DNA of 64,000 nucleotides from assembly GCF_026157085.1 (NCBI RefSeq), contig NZ_JANPVN010000001.1:2391001-2455000 (forward strand), written 5' to 3'. The notes under the pieces were generated by a model. That model was not told the DNA's origin, did not search any database, and was given only the letters and a program-made list of their open reading frames with translations. Positions 39,024 through 46,407 of the stretch are shown here, piece after piece (within the stretch, counting starts at the first letter, position 1; every line of letters begins with the position of its first letter). The translations under genes were made by a program, and so were the position numbers. The DNA comes from Sphingomicrobium arenosum. GTDB taxonomy: Bacteria; Pseudomonadota; Alphaproteobacteria; Sphingomonadales; Sphingomonadaceae.

Positions 39024-39776
39024 CTATTCCGCCTGGCCGAGGCGCTCCAGTTCGGCGTCGGAGAAGGTGTAATTGCCCCACACCGTCTGGACGTCGTCGT
39101 CATCCTCCAAGGCGTCGATCAGCTTGACGAGCGTGTCGGCGTCCTTGCCCTCGACCTCGGTCTCGATCTGGGGGCGCCAGGCGAGCTTGGCGGTCTCGGG
39201 TTCGCCGAGGCTCTTTTCGAGCTGGCTGGCGACTTCGTGAAGCTGGTCGGCTTCGGTCCAGATGCTGTGCGTCGTCTCGTCCGACTGGATGTCGTCGGCG
39301 CCGGCTTCCATGGCGGCTTCGAGCACTTTTTCTTCCGACAGTTCATCGGCCTTATATTCGATGAGGCCCAAGCGATCGAAACTGTGCGCGACCGCGCCCG
39401 AGGAACCGAGGTTGCCGCCATTCTTGGAGAAGATGGTGCGCACGTTGGTGGCGGTGCGGTTGCGATTGTCGGACAATGCCTCGACGATCAGCGCGACGCC
39501 GTTGGGGCCATAGCCCTCGTAGCGCATTTCCTCGTAATTCTCGCCTTCGCTGGCCGAGGCCTTGTCGATCGCCTTCTTGATATTGTCCTTGGGCATCGAC
39601 TGCTTGAGCGCGGTGTTGACCGCGAGGCGGAGGCGCGGGTTCATGTCGGGGTCGGGCAGCCCCATCTTGGCCGCGACGGTGATTTCGCGGCTGAGCTTGG
39701 AGAAGAGCGCCGAGCGCTTCTTGTCCTGCGCGCCCTTGCGATGCTTGATGTTGGCGAATTTACTATGGCCGGCCAT
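39024..39776 (-). CDS. YebC/PmpR-family DNA-binding transcriptional regulator
   Basis: The 250-residue protein begins [18 protein letters not shown], the invariant YebC N-terminus, and carries [20 protein letters not shown] and [15 protein letters not shown]. Members regulate transcription; some short-form homologues help translation of proline-rich stretches, which is established only for those. Position immediately upstream of ruvC is the classical yebC-ruvC pairing. The ATG at 39776 is preferred over one seven codons earlier that lies in the leader hairpin. Confidence 0.95.
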   Translation of the reverse strand: MAGHSKFANIKHRKGAQDKKRSALFSKLSREITVAAKMGLPDPDMNPRLRLAVNTALKQSMPKDNIKKAIDKASASEGENYEEMRYEGYGPNGVALIVEALSDNRNRTATNVRTIFSKNGGNLGSSGAVAHSFDRLGLIEYKADELSEEKVLEAAMEAGADDIQSDETTHSIWTEADQLHEVASQLEKSLGEPETAKLAWRPQIETEVEGKDADTLVKLIDALEDDDDVQTVWGNYTFSDAELERLGQAE

Positions 39777-39781
39777 GATAT

Positions 39782-39806
39782 CCCCGAAAAGTGGCATTTT
39801 TCGGGG
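39782..39806. promoter_or_regulatory. Perfect hairpin just upstream of the YebC-family start
   Basis: CCCCGAAAA (39782-39790) pairs perfectly with TTTTCGGGG (39798-39806), only 5 nt upstream of the yebC start codon on the minus strand. It could be an mRNA leader structure covering the ribosome binding site or a terminator-like element. A further GGGGGC/GCCCCC pairing lies just beyond. No ordinary Shine-Dalgarno sequence is seen in the gap. Confidence 0.55.
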
Positions 39807-39884
39807 GCCCCGATGAAGGAGCCCCCGATGAATCTTGTGAATGAATGGCCGCCTTATAGCAAAAGGCGCGAATTGGGCGAGACC

Positions 39885-40205
39885 CTAAGCGAGTTTGACC
39901 GCCGTGCCGCTGGCGGTGACCATCAGCATCGAGCCGCCCTGGCCGAGGACTTCATAGTCGAGGTCGATGCCGATGACCGCATCGGCGCCCAGTTCGGCGG
40001 CCTCGCCCTGCAGTTCGGACAGTGCCTGGCGGCGTGCCTCGTCGAGCGCCTTTTCATAGGCGCCCGAGCGCCCGCCGACGATATCGCGCACCGCGGCGAA
40101 CAGATCCTTGAACACGTTCGCGCCGACGATGACCTCGCCATGGACGATGCCGAGATAGGTCGAGATGTCGCGGTTCTGGAGGGTCGAGGTGGTCGTCAGG
40201 ATCAT
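39885..40205 (-). CDS. YbjQ-family protein (UPF0145)
   Basis: The 106-residue protein begins [19 protein letters not shown], with [17 protein letters not shown] and [14 protein letters not shown]. These are the conserved blocks of the YbjQ/UPF0145 family, described as forming pentameric rings and sometimes annotated as heavy-metal-binding. No cytosolic role is established. An upstream in-frame ATG at 40238 lies in the duplicated gapR terminator and is not the start. Confidence 0.88.
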   Translation of the reverse strand: MILTTTSTLQNRDISTYLGIVHGEVIVGANVFKDLFAAVRDIVGGRSGAYEKALDEARRQALSELQGEAAELGADAVIGIDLDYEVLGQGGSMLMVTASGTAVKLA

Positions 40206-40211
40206 CGATGA

Positions 40212-40349
40212 GGCTCCCCGTGATGGATGGTGCTGCATTGCACCAACCGCGGGGAGCCCGATTTGTTTCCGACCCGAAACGGGAAGGCGCGCGTTACGCC
40301 ATGCCGAGCGCGGCGCGGTAGGTTTCGAGGAGGGCGTCCTGCTCGTCGA
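40212..40349. repeat. 138-bp direct repeat, copy 1 (3' end of gapR plus its terminator)
   Basis: This stretch matches 41097-41234 base for base with only three substitutions, in the same orientation. It contains the terminator hairpin GGCTCCCCG/CGGGGAGCC (40212-40258) and the last 17 or so codons of gapR. Unlike copy 2, the hairpin here is not followed by a T-tract on the minus strand. Confidence 0.97.
40294..40349 (-). pseudogene. gapR 3' fragment (duplicated tail)
   Basis: The minus strand here encodes the C-terminal residues [17 protein letters not shown] identical to the end of GapR, including the stop. Upstream of residue Asp the sequence switches abruptly to unrelated DNA. The frame stays open into the insert for about 70 codons, but with no plausible gene-like content. 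It is a remnant produced by the duplication. Confidence 0.85.
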
Positions 40350-41096
40350 CCTGACAGGTTCGAATTGAAAAAGTGAAATGGCGCGAATGGCCTCTAGTGA
40401 GTGACCATCCGGATGAAATTGATCGGGCTGCGTCTTTAAAAGGAGAAATCCTTTGCCAACTTGTCATTTGGCTGCCTTGAGACACTTTGAACCCCCGTAT
40501 GTCATTCCGACGGCTCCCATGGGCCACTGATCGTTGCATATTGCATGCGATCAAATCCGTGACGTCGCCCGACTTTGTCGAGGCAGTCGTGGTGTTTTTC
40601 GACGGGTTGCGAGCGGAAATAGAGAACGCGCTCCTTTTCGCTCCCCGAGGGAGAAGAGCGATCGACGACGTCTACGAGCGTGAGAGTATTTGGCAGAAGG
40701 CCGCATTCGACTTCCGCCTCTCGCAGGCTTTTCGTCGCGATATCTTCCGGCGTTTCGCAGGAAGAAAGGCAGAACGCTCCAATCGCCGGCATCAGGACAA
40801 GACGCGTTCTTTCTCGGACACGCACTAACGATGTAGAATTCATGCAGACGCCCCAAACACGCCGCAAATGCAGCGGCCTACTACGATCCGCTCGGTCCGA
40901 GCTTGGGCGAATCTTCCGACAACTCTAGCGAGCCGCGCCGTGGGATCCATCTTCTTTTCAATATAGCGTGCGCGACCTGCCTCGTCGGTCGTTGTTGCAA
41001 GAGAGCACGACCCAACATCGAAGATGCCGCGATAGAACTGGATACCGCGGTTAGCGAAGCCTTGTGGCCGTCATCATCTTCATCATCAAGAAAAGG
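40350..41096. other. AT-richer insert between the two gapR-tail repeats
   Basis: This ~750-bp segment is visibly poorer in G and C than its surroundings (for example around 40360-40560 and 40940-41090) and differs in codon character. It contains one plausible gene, a lipoprotein on the minus strand. It also holds an open minus-strand frame without a start codon that ends in a TGA (40840-40842) overlapping the lipoprotein ATG. No transposase, integrase or short terminal inverted repeats are visible. The rest holds nothing recognisable. Confidence 0.75.
40502..40843 (-). CDS. Orphan small lipoprotein in the insert
   Basis: The 113-residue protein has a basic N-region (RVRERTR), a hydrophobic core LVLMPAIGAF and a lipobox LSSC with Cys29. 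The mature part contains three more cysteines and ends WEPSE. GGGG lies about 7 nt before the ATG at 40843, and the stop of a truncated upstream frame overlaps that ATG. No family is recognised. Codon use is less GC-biased than neighbouring genes, consistent with transfer. Opposite-strand frames over the same stretch look like shadows. Confidence 0.5.
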   Translation of the reverse strand: MNSTSLVRVRERTRLVLMPAIGAFCLSSCETPEDIATKSLREAEVECGLLPNTLTLVDVVDRSSPSGSEKERVLYFRSQPVEKHHDCLDKVGRRHGFDRMQYATISGPWEPSE

Positions 41097-41143
41097 GGCT
41101 CCCCGTGATGGATGGTGCTGCAGTGCACCAACCGCGGGGAGCC
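41097..41143 (-). terminator. gapR terminator
   Basis: On the minus strand a GGCTCCCCG...CGGGGAGCC stem with a nested GGTGC/GCACC hairpin is followed by CCTTTTCTT, a short T-tract. It is a plausible intrinsic terminator for gapR, lying about 35 nt after its stop. Confidence 0.7.
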
Positions 41144-41234
41144 CGATTTGTTTCCGACCCGAAACGGGAAGGCGCGCGTTACGCCATGCCGAGCGCGGCG
41201 CGGTAGGTTTCGAGAAGCGCGTCCTGCTCGTCGA
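41097..41234. repeat. 138-bp direct repeat, copy 2 (within and after intact gapR)
   Basis: This copy covers the terminator hairpin and the last codons of the intact gapR. It is the partner of 40212-40349 at a constant offset of 885 bp, with three differences (one in the hairpin loop, two in the coding part). Identity ends abruptly inside gapR at 41234. Confidence 0.97.
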
Positions 41235-41421
41235 GCTGGTGCTTTTCCATCTTCCGCAGGCGCACGATGGCGCGCATCGTCTTGGTGTCGTAGCCATTGG
41301 CCTTGGCCTCGGCATAGACGTCCTTGATGTCGTCCGCGATCGCCTTCTTTTCCTCTTCGAGGCGTTCGATCCGTTCGATGAGCAGGCGAAGCTGGTCGGC
41401 TGCGATGGCGCCGTCGGCCAT
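41179..41421 (-). CDS. gapR: DUF2312 nucleoid-associated protein, GapR family
   Basis: The 80-residue protein is a helical DUF2312 protein ([20 protein letters not shown], then [11 protein letters not shown]). In Caulobacter, GapR is an essential-like nucleoid protein that clamps overtwisted AT-rich DNA and aids topoisomerases. Its 3' end and terminator are duplicated 885 bp away. It is divergent from pyk, with about 150 nt between start codons. Confidence 0.9.
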   Translation of the reverse strand: MADGAIAADQLRLLIERIERLEEEKKAIADDIKDVYAEAKANGYDTKTMRAIVRLRKMEKHQLDEQDALLETYRAALGMA

Positions 41422-41572
41422 GATGCGATTCTCCTAAGTGGGTGAAAAATTCTCGGGCGCCGGGGTAGGCGAGCGGGCGCTCCGTCTCAAGCCGGTTGCG
41501 ATAAAATTTGATGGCGCTATGGCGGGCCCGCAACATATTGAACCCGCACAAGATAAGACGAAAGCGCGCGCG

Positions 41573-43030
41573 ATGAGCGAGATGATGAAACCACGCGGCC
41601 GCAAGGTGAAGATCCTCGCCACGCTGGGCCCCGCCTCCGATACCCCCGAGATGATCGAGACGCTGATGCGCTCGGGCGCCGATGCGTTCCGCATCAACAT
41701 GAGCCACGGCGAACAGGCCGACAAGGCGAAGCTCGTCGAGCATATCCGCGGGCTCGAAAAGGTGCTCAAGCGGCCGACCACCATCCTGTTCGACCTGCAG
41801 GGCCCCAAGCTGCGCGTCGGTGCGTTCGAGGGCGGCAAGGCGAAGCTTCAGAAGGGCGATACCTTCACGCTCGACCGCGACGGCGCGCCGGGCGATGCGA
41901 CCCGCGTGTGCCTGCCCCATGCCGAATTGTTCGAGGCGATCCGCGAGGGATCGCTGCTGCTGATCGACGATGGCAAGATGCGCTTGAAAGTGACCGAGGT
42001 GCACGAGGATCGCATCGTCACCGAAGTGCGCGTGTCGGGCACCATCCGCGATCGCAAGGGGGTCAATGTCCCCGACGTGCTGATCCCCATTCCGGCGCTG
42101 ACCGAAAAGGATCGCTCGGACCTCGAATTCGCACTGGAACAGGGGGCCGACTGGATCGCGCTGTCCTTCGTCCAGCGTCCCGAGGACGTCGAGGAGGCGC
42201 GCGAACTGGTCAAGGGCCGCGCCGCGATCCTCGCCAAGATCGAGAAGCCGCAGGCGGTCGATTGTCTCGACCAGATCCTCGAGGCGGCCGATGCGGTCAT
42301 GGTGGCGCGCGGCGACCTCGGCGTCGAACTGCCGCCCGAACAGGTGCCGGTGGTGCAGAACCGCATCGTCGCCACCGCGCGCCAGCATGGCAAGCCGGTG
42401 GTGGTCGCGACGCAGATGCTGGAGAGCATGATCTCCTCGCCCACGCCGACGCGCGCCGAGGTCAATGACGTCGCCGACGCCATCTATGACGGCGCCGATG
42501 CGGTGATGCTGTCGGCCGAGAGCGCGGCGGGCGATTATCCGGTGCAGGCGGTCAAGATGATGAACCGCATCGGGCTCGCGGTGGAGGCGGACGAGCGCTA
42601 TGGCGACCGCGTCCATTTCACCGAGACGGCGCCCGAGGCGACGACCGCCGACGCGCTGGCCGAGAGCGCGCGCGGCATCGCCCGCACGGTCAGCGCGAGC
42701 GCGATGGCCTGCTATACCAGCTCGGGCTCGACCGCGCGGCGCATCGCGCGCGAGCGCCCGCCGGTGCCGATCATGGTGATGACCGCATCCGAGAAGGTGG
42801 CGCGGCGGCTGGGGCTTCTCTGGGGCACCTATGCGGTGGCGACGCGCGATGTCTCGAGCTTCGAGGAAATGGTCGGCAAGGCCAAGCGCATGGCGCTTCG
42901 CCATTCGATCGCGGGGGGCGGCGATCGCCTGCTCATCATGGCGGGCGTGCCGTTCGGCGTGTCGGGCTCGACCAACGTCATTCACGTGGTCAAGCTGGTC
43001 GGCGATGAACTGGAGAATTACGGCCTCTAG
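41573..43030 (+). CDS. pyk: Pyruvate kinase
   Basis: The 485-residue enzyme converts phosphoenolpyruvate and ADP to pyruvate and ATP. It has the N-terminal KILATLGPAS, the FRINMSHG block, the active-site signature ILAKIEKPQAV, VMVARGDLGVELP and VVVATQMLESM. The ATG at 41573 (MSEMMKPRGRKVKIL) gives the family's normal N-terminus; the frame is open further upstream but would add about 45 low-quality residues. Confidence 0.96.
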   Translation: MSEMMKPRGRKVKILATLGPASDTPEMIETLMRSGADAFRINMSHGEQADKAKLVEHIRGLEKVLKRPTTILFDLQGPKLRVGAFEGGKAKLQKGDTFTLDRDGAPGDATRVCLPHAELFEAIREGSLLLIDDGKMRLKVTEVHEDRIVTEVRVSGTIRDRKGVNVPDVLIPIPALTEKDRSDLEFALEQGADWIALSFVQRPEDVEEARELVKGRAAILAKIEKPQAVDCLDQILEAADAVMVARGDLGVELPPEQVPVVQNRIVATARQHGKPVVVATQMLESMISSPTPTRAEVNDVADAIYDGADAVMLSAESAAGDYPVQAVKMMNRIGLAVEADERYGDRVHFTETAPEATTADALAESARGIARTVSASAMACYTSSGSTARRIARERPPVPIMVMTASEKVARRLGLLWGTYAVATRDVSSFEEMVGKAKRMALRHSIAGGGDRLLIMAGVPFGVSGSTNVIHVVKLVGDELENYGL

Positions 43031-43040
43031 TCGACGCCAA

Positions 43041-43065
43041 CCGCCCGTTCGTCGAAGCGGGCGGG
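43041..43065 (+). terminator. Stem-loop after pyk (possible terminator)
   Basis: CCGCCCG (43041-43047) and CGGGCGG (43058-43064) form a strong stem, extended inside by TTC/GAA. No T-tract follows, so it may be a weak or Rho-assisted terminator between pyk and the lipoprotein pair. Confidence 0.45.
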
Positions 43066-43123
43066 CTGTTCAGGAACCGTATCAGGCGGCTGCTTTTCTC
43101 TTTGCCAAGAGGAGAAGCGGTAT

Positions 43124-43939
43124 ATGCGTATCATTATCACGGCCCTGTCGTGCCTCGCGCTCGGCGCCTGCATGGCGCAGGGCGAGGGCGAACAGCCGGC
43201 CACCGGCAACAGCCTGGCAGAGGATCCGGCGGCGAGCGACTTTGCGACCCAGCTGAGCGCGCCGGCGCCCGACTTCGCGCCGCTGGTGCCGCCGTCCGAG
43301 CGCAGCCCGGCACCCAAGATCGAGCCGAGCGAGCGCTATTCGGGGAGCGAGGAAGAGGCGCTGGCCGAGGCGCGGATGTGGGCCGGGCGGTTCGACGGCG
43401 GCATCGCGGTGACCGCATACAGCACCATCAAGCAGTCGATCTTCCTGCGCTTTCGGCTGACCAAGCCGGAATATGAGGCAATCATGGCGGCCAATGGCTG
43501 GACGCTCCCTGCTTATGTGGAGGCCGAGTTCATGAAGCCGCTTCGCGCGCCCAAGGTGAGCGATGCGGCCGCGCCCAAGCTGCGGCATTTCGCGAGCAGC
43601 GACAGGCGCACCGGGCCGCAGCGCACCGGCGCGGGAGGGGGCAGGATCTGGCTCGACGATGGCTGCATCTATGTCGATCCGATGGGGCAGGGCACGCACC
43701 TTGCCTATTTCCACAACGAGGTGGGGGTCGATGTCGACGTGGAGGGCTATGTCACCCTCGTGCATCGCAGCGACGGCTCGCTGCTCGGGCGGTTGGGCGA
43801 GAACATGCGTTGGGCCGCGCCCAATGGCGAACCCGTCGCCGAGCATGTCGCCGCATTGCGCGCGGCCTGCCGGGCCGACGTGCCCATCTATCATGCCGGG
43901 CTGCCGACCAGCCGCCCGCGCCCGGCGCCGCGCGGTTGA
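43124..43939 (+). CDS. Lipoprotein of unknown function, first of a tandem paralogous pair
   Basis: The 271-residue protein has a lipobox LGAC (Cys16) and a low-complexity linker to about residue 65. Its globular part shares blocks with the next gene: WTLPAYV, AAPKLR-FASS, DGCI, FHNEVGVDVD, LGRLGENM and AALRAAC. It starts behind AGAGGAGA. The product is predicted to be anchored to an envelope membrane. No family or enzyme motif is recognised; the two genes arose by tandem duplication and have diverged substantially. Confidence 0.78.
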   Translation: MRIIITALSCLALGACMAQGEGEQPATGNSLAEDPAASDFATQLSAPAPDFAPLVPPSERSPAPKIEPSERYSGSEEEALAEARMWAGRFDGGIAVTAYSTIKQSIFLRFRLTKPEYEAIMAANGWTLPAYVEAEFMKPLRAPKVSDAAAPKLRHFASSDRRTGPQRTGAGGGRIWLDDGCIYVDPMGQGTHLAYFHNEVGVDVDVEGYVTLVHRSDGSLLGRLGENMRWAAPNGEPVAEHVAALRAACRADVPIYHAGLPTSRPRPAPRG

Positions 43940-43963
43940 GCCTGTTTCACGAGGGAGAAGAGC

Positions 43964-44746
43964 ATGCGTATCCACTTTATCGTGCCGATGCTGGCGCTGA
44001 CCGCCTGCATGGCGGCCGAGGAAGGCGAGCCGGTGGTCGGTAACCAGACCCCGGCGGCGAGCAGCGATTATGCGACGCAATTGACGCCGCCGCCGCACCC
44101 CGAGGTGGTCGACACGCGATTGGGTTATGACGCGCCGCGGCGTCCCTCGACCGCGCAATTCAACGGCAGCGACGCCGAGGCGCAGCGCATCGGCAAGATG
44201 TGGTTCGACCGGCTGGGCGATGCGGCCTATGGTTTTGCGACGCAGACGATCAACCAGGATATCCAGCTGTCGCTACGGATCACCGAGGCCGAATTCGATG
44301 CGCTGATGGCGCAAAAGGGTTGGACGTTGCCCGCTTATGTCGACGTCAGCTTCGTGCGGCCGCTCACCCTTCCGGCGGTGAGCGCGGCGGCGGCGCCCAA
44401 GCTTAGGGCCTTTGCCAGTAGCAAGCAGCGCACCGGCATCCAGCTCGAGGGCGGGGGCGAGGCGCGGATCGTGGTGCGCGATGGGTGCATCCTGACGCAG
44501 GCGGGGCAGGCGGGCGAGGCGCTGGCCTGGTTCCACGCCGAGGTCGGGGTGGAGGTGGACGATAAGGGCTATCTCGTGCTGATCGACCGGCGCGACGGAC
44601 ACCGGCTCGGCTGGCTGGGCGAACGCATGGGCTTTGCCGTGCCCAATCCCGATCCAGATCCTGAAGGCGCCGCGGCGCTGCGCGCGGCCTGCGGGAACCT
44701 GCCGATCTACAATGTGGGGATGCCGCGCACGGTGGCTGCCGATTGA
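43964..44746 (+). CDS. Lipoprotein of unknown function, second of a tandem paralogous pair
   Basis: The 260-residue protein has a lipobox LTAC (Cys15) and a linker that resembles its neighbour's ([15 protein letters not shown] against ASDFATQLSAPAPD). The globular domain is the same, with [29 protein letters not shown] and a terminal LPIYNVGMP. It follows its paralogue by 24 nt and precedes pccB by 49 nt, so it may share a transcript with pccB. Function is unknown. Confidence 0.78.
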   Translation: MRIHFIVPMLALTACMAAEEGEPVVGNQTPAASSDYATQLTPPPHPEVVDTRLGYDAPRRPSTAQFNGSDAEAQRIGKMWFDRLGDAAYGFATQTINQDIQLSLRITEAEFDALMAQKGWTLPAYVDVSFVRPLTLPAVSAAAAPKLRAFASSKQRTGIQLEGGGEARIVVRDGCILTQAGQAGEALAWFHAEVGVEVDDKGYLVLIDRRDGHRLGWLGERMGFAVPNPDPDPEGAAALRAACGNLPIYNVGMPRTVAAD

Positions 44747-44795
44747 CGCTCGGGGGCTCGCTGTGCCACGCGGCTCGGCGAACAGGAGAGACGTC

Positions 44796-46328
44796 ATGGG
44801 TACCACGATCGAGGAACTGGAAGCACGGCGCGACAAGGCGCGGGCCGGCGGCGGGCAGAAGCGCATCGATGCGCAGCATGCCAAGGGCCGCCTGACCGCG
44901 CGCGAGCGGCTCACCGTGCTGCTCGACGAGGATTCGTTCGAAGAGCTCGACATGTTCGTCGAGCATAATTGCACCGACTTCGGGATGGACGAGGTGCATT
45001 ATCCGGGCGACGGGGTGGTCACGGGATCGGGGACGATCAACGGGCGGCTGACCTATGTCTTCGCGCAGGATTTCACCGTGCTCGGCGGGTCGCTGTCGGA
45101 GCGGCATGCGGAGAAGATCTGCAAGATCATGGATGCGGCGATGAAGGTCGGCGCGCCGGTCATCGGGCTGAACGATTCAGGCGGCGCGCGCATCCAGGAG
45201 GGCGTCGCCAGCCTCGGCGGCTATGCCGAGGTGTTCCAGCGCAACGTGCTGGCATCGGGCGTGGTGCCGCAGCTTTCGGTCATCATGGGGCCGTGCGCGG
45301 GCGGGGCGGTTTATTCGCCCGCCATGACCGACTTCATCTTCATGGTCGAGGATACGAGCTACATGTTCGTCACCGGGCCCGAGGTGGTGAAGACGGTGAC
45401 CAACGAGGAAGTCACGCAGGAGGAACTGGGCGGGGCGATCACGCATACGCAAAAGTCGGGCGTGGCAGATTGTGCGTTCGAGAATGACGTCGACGCGCTG
45501 CTCGCGACGCGCGAGTTCTTTTCCTATCTGCCGAGTTCGAACCGCGACGAGGTGCCGCAGGTGCCGACCGACGATCCGTGGGACCGGATCGAGGACAGCC
45601 TCGACAGCATCATCCCGGCCTCCGCCAACCAACCCTATGACATGCATGAGGTCATTCGGAAGGTTGCCGACGAGGGGCGCTTCTTCGAAATCCAGCCCAA
45701 GCATGCCGCCAATATTATCGTCGGTTTCTGCCGCATCGAGGGGCGCACGGTGGGGGTGGTCGCCAACCAGCCGATGGTGCTGGCGGGCGTGCTCGACATC
45801 AATTCATCGAAGAAGGCGGCGCGCTTCGTGCGGTTCTGCGATGCGTTCGAGATTCCGATCCTGACCTTCGTCGACGTGCCGGGCTTCCTACCGGGCGTGG
45901 GGCAGGAGCATAATGGCATCATCAAGCATGGCGCCAAGCTGCTCTTTGCCTATGCCGAGGCGACGGTGCCCAAGATCACGGTGATCACGCGCAAGGCCTA
46001 TGGCGGGGCCTATGACGTGATGGCGTCCAAGCATCTGCGCGGCGATTTGAACTATGCCTGGCCGAGCGCGGAGATCGCGGTAATGGGCGCCAAGGGGGCG
46101 GTCGAGATCATCTTCCGCAAGGATCGCGACAATCCCGAGAAGATCGCCGAGAAGACGGCCGAATATGAAGAACGGTTCGCCAACCCGTTCGTGGCGGCCT
46201 CGAAGGGCTTCATCGACGAGGTGATCATGCCGCATTCGACGCGCAAGCGGGTGGCGCTGGGATTGAGGAAGCTCGCCAACAAGGCGCTCGAGAACCCGTG
46301 GAAGAAGCACGACAACATCCCGCTGTAA
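44796..46328 (+). CDS. pccB: Propionyl-CoA carboxylase beta subunit (carboxyltransferase)
   Basis: The 510-residue carboxyltransferase transfers CO2 from carboxybiotin to propionyl-CoA, giving methylmalonyl-CoA. Characteristic blocks are [39 protein letters not shown] and, in the C-terminal half, [20 protein letters not shown] and [12 protein letters not shown]. The ATG at 44796 has AGGAGAG upstream. The biotin-bearing alpha subunit is encoded 10 kb downstream at 56156, unusually far away, with the rest of the pathway between them. Confidence 0.95.
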   Translation: MGTTIEELEARRDKARAGGGQKRIDAQHAKGRLTARERLTVLLDEDSFEELDMFVEHNCTDFGMDEVHYPGDGVVTGSGTINGRLTYVFAQDFTVLGGSLSERHAEKICKIMDAAMKVGAPVIGLNDSGGARIQEGVASLGGYAEVFQRNVLASGVVPQLSVIMGPCAGGAVYSPAMTDFIFMVEDTSYMFVTGPEVVKTVTNEEVTQEELGGAITHTQKSGVADCAFENDVDALLATREFFSYLPSSNRDEVPQVPTDDPWDRIEDSLDSIIPASANQPYDMHEVIRKVADEGRFFEIQPKHAANIIVGFCRIEGRTVGVVANQPMVLAGVLDINSSKKAARFVRFCDAFEIPILTFVDVPGFLPGVGQEHNGIIKHGAKLLFAYAEATVPKITVITRKAYGGAYDVMASKHLRGDLNYAWPSAEIAVMGAKGAVEIIFRKDRDNPEKIAEKTAEYEERFANPFVAASKGFIDEVIMPHSTRKRVALGLRKLANKALENPWKKHDNIPL

Positions 46329-46373
46329 TGCGCCAGTAACACACTACTGGACAGGTCAATAAAGGCGGTTTAG

Positions 46374-46407
46374 CGTTGGTCCCGACTCAAACAGGGGAGT
46401 TAGGGAC
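46374..46407 (+). promoter_or_regulatory. Leader with CGTTGGTCC and ACAGGGGAG ahead of the S9 lipoprotein
   Basis: CGTTGGTCC (46374-46382) and ACAGGGGAG (46391-46399) followed by TTAGGGACATG closely match the leader of the exported protein at 54724. Upstream, CCAGTA-ACACAC-TACTGG (46333-46350) is a perfect 6-bp inverted repeat right after the pccB stop. The GGGGAG is the ribosome binding site; the rest may mark a shared promoter or 5'-UTR type. Confidence 0.45.

Noticed and set aside
36507..40970. The 14-mer TTCAATATAGCGTG shared between the protein gene at 36381 and the insert at 40957-40970
   Set aside because: Matches of this length are expected by chance in 64 kb on two strands, and the flanking sequence order differs.
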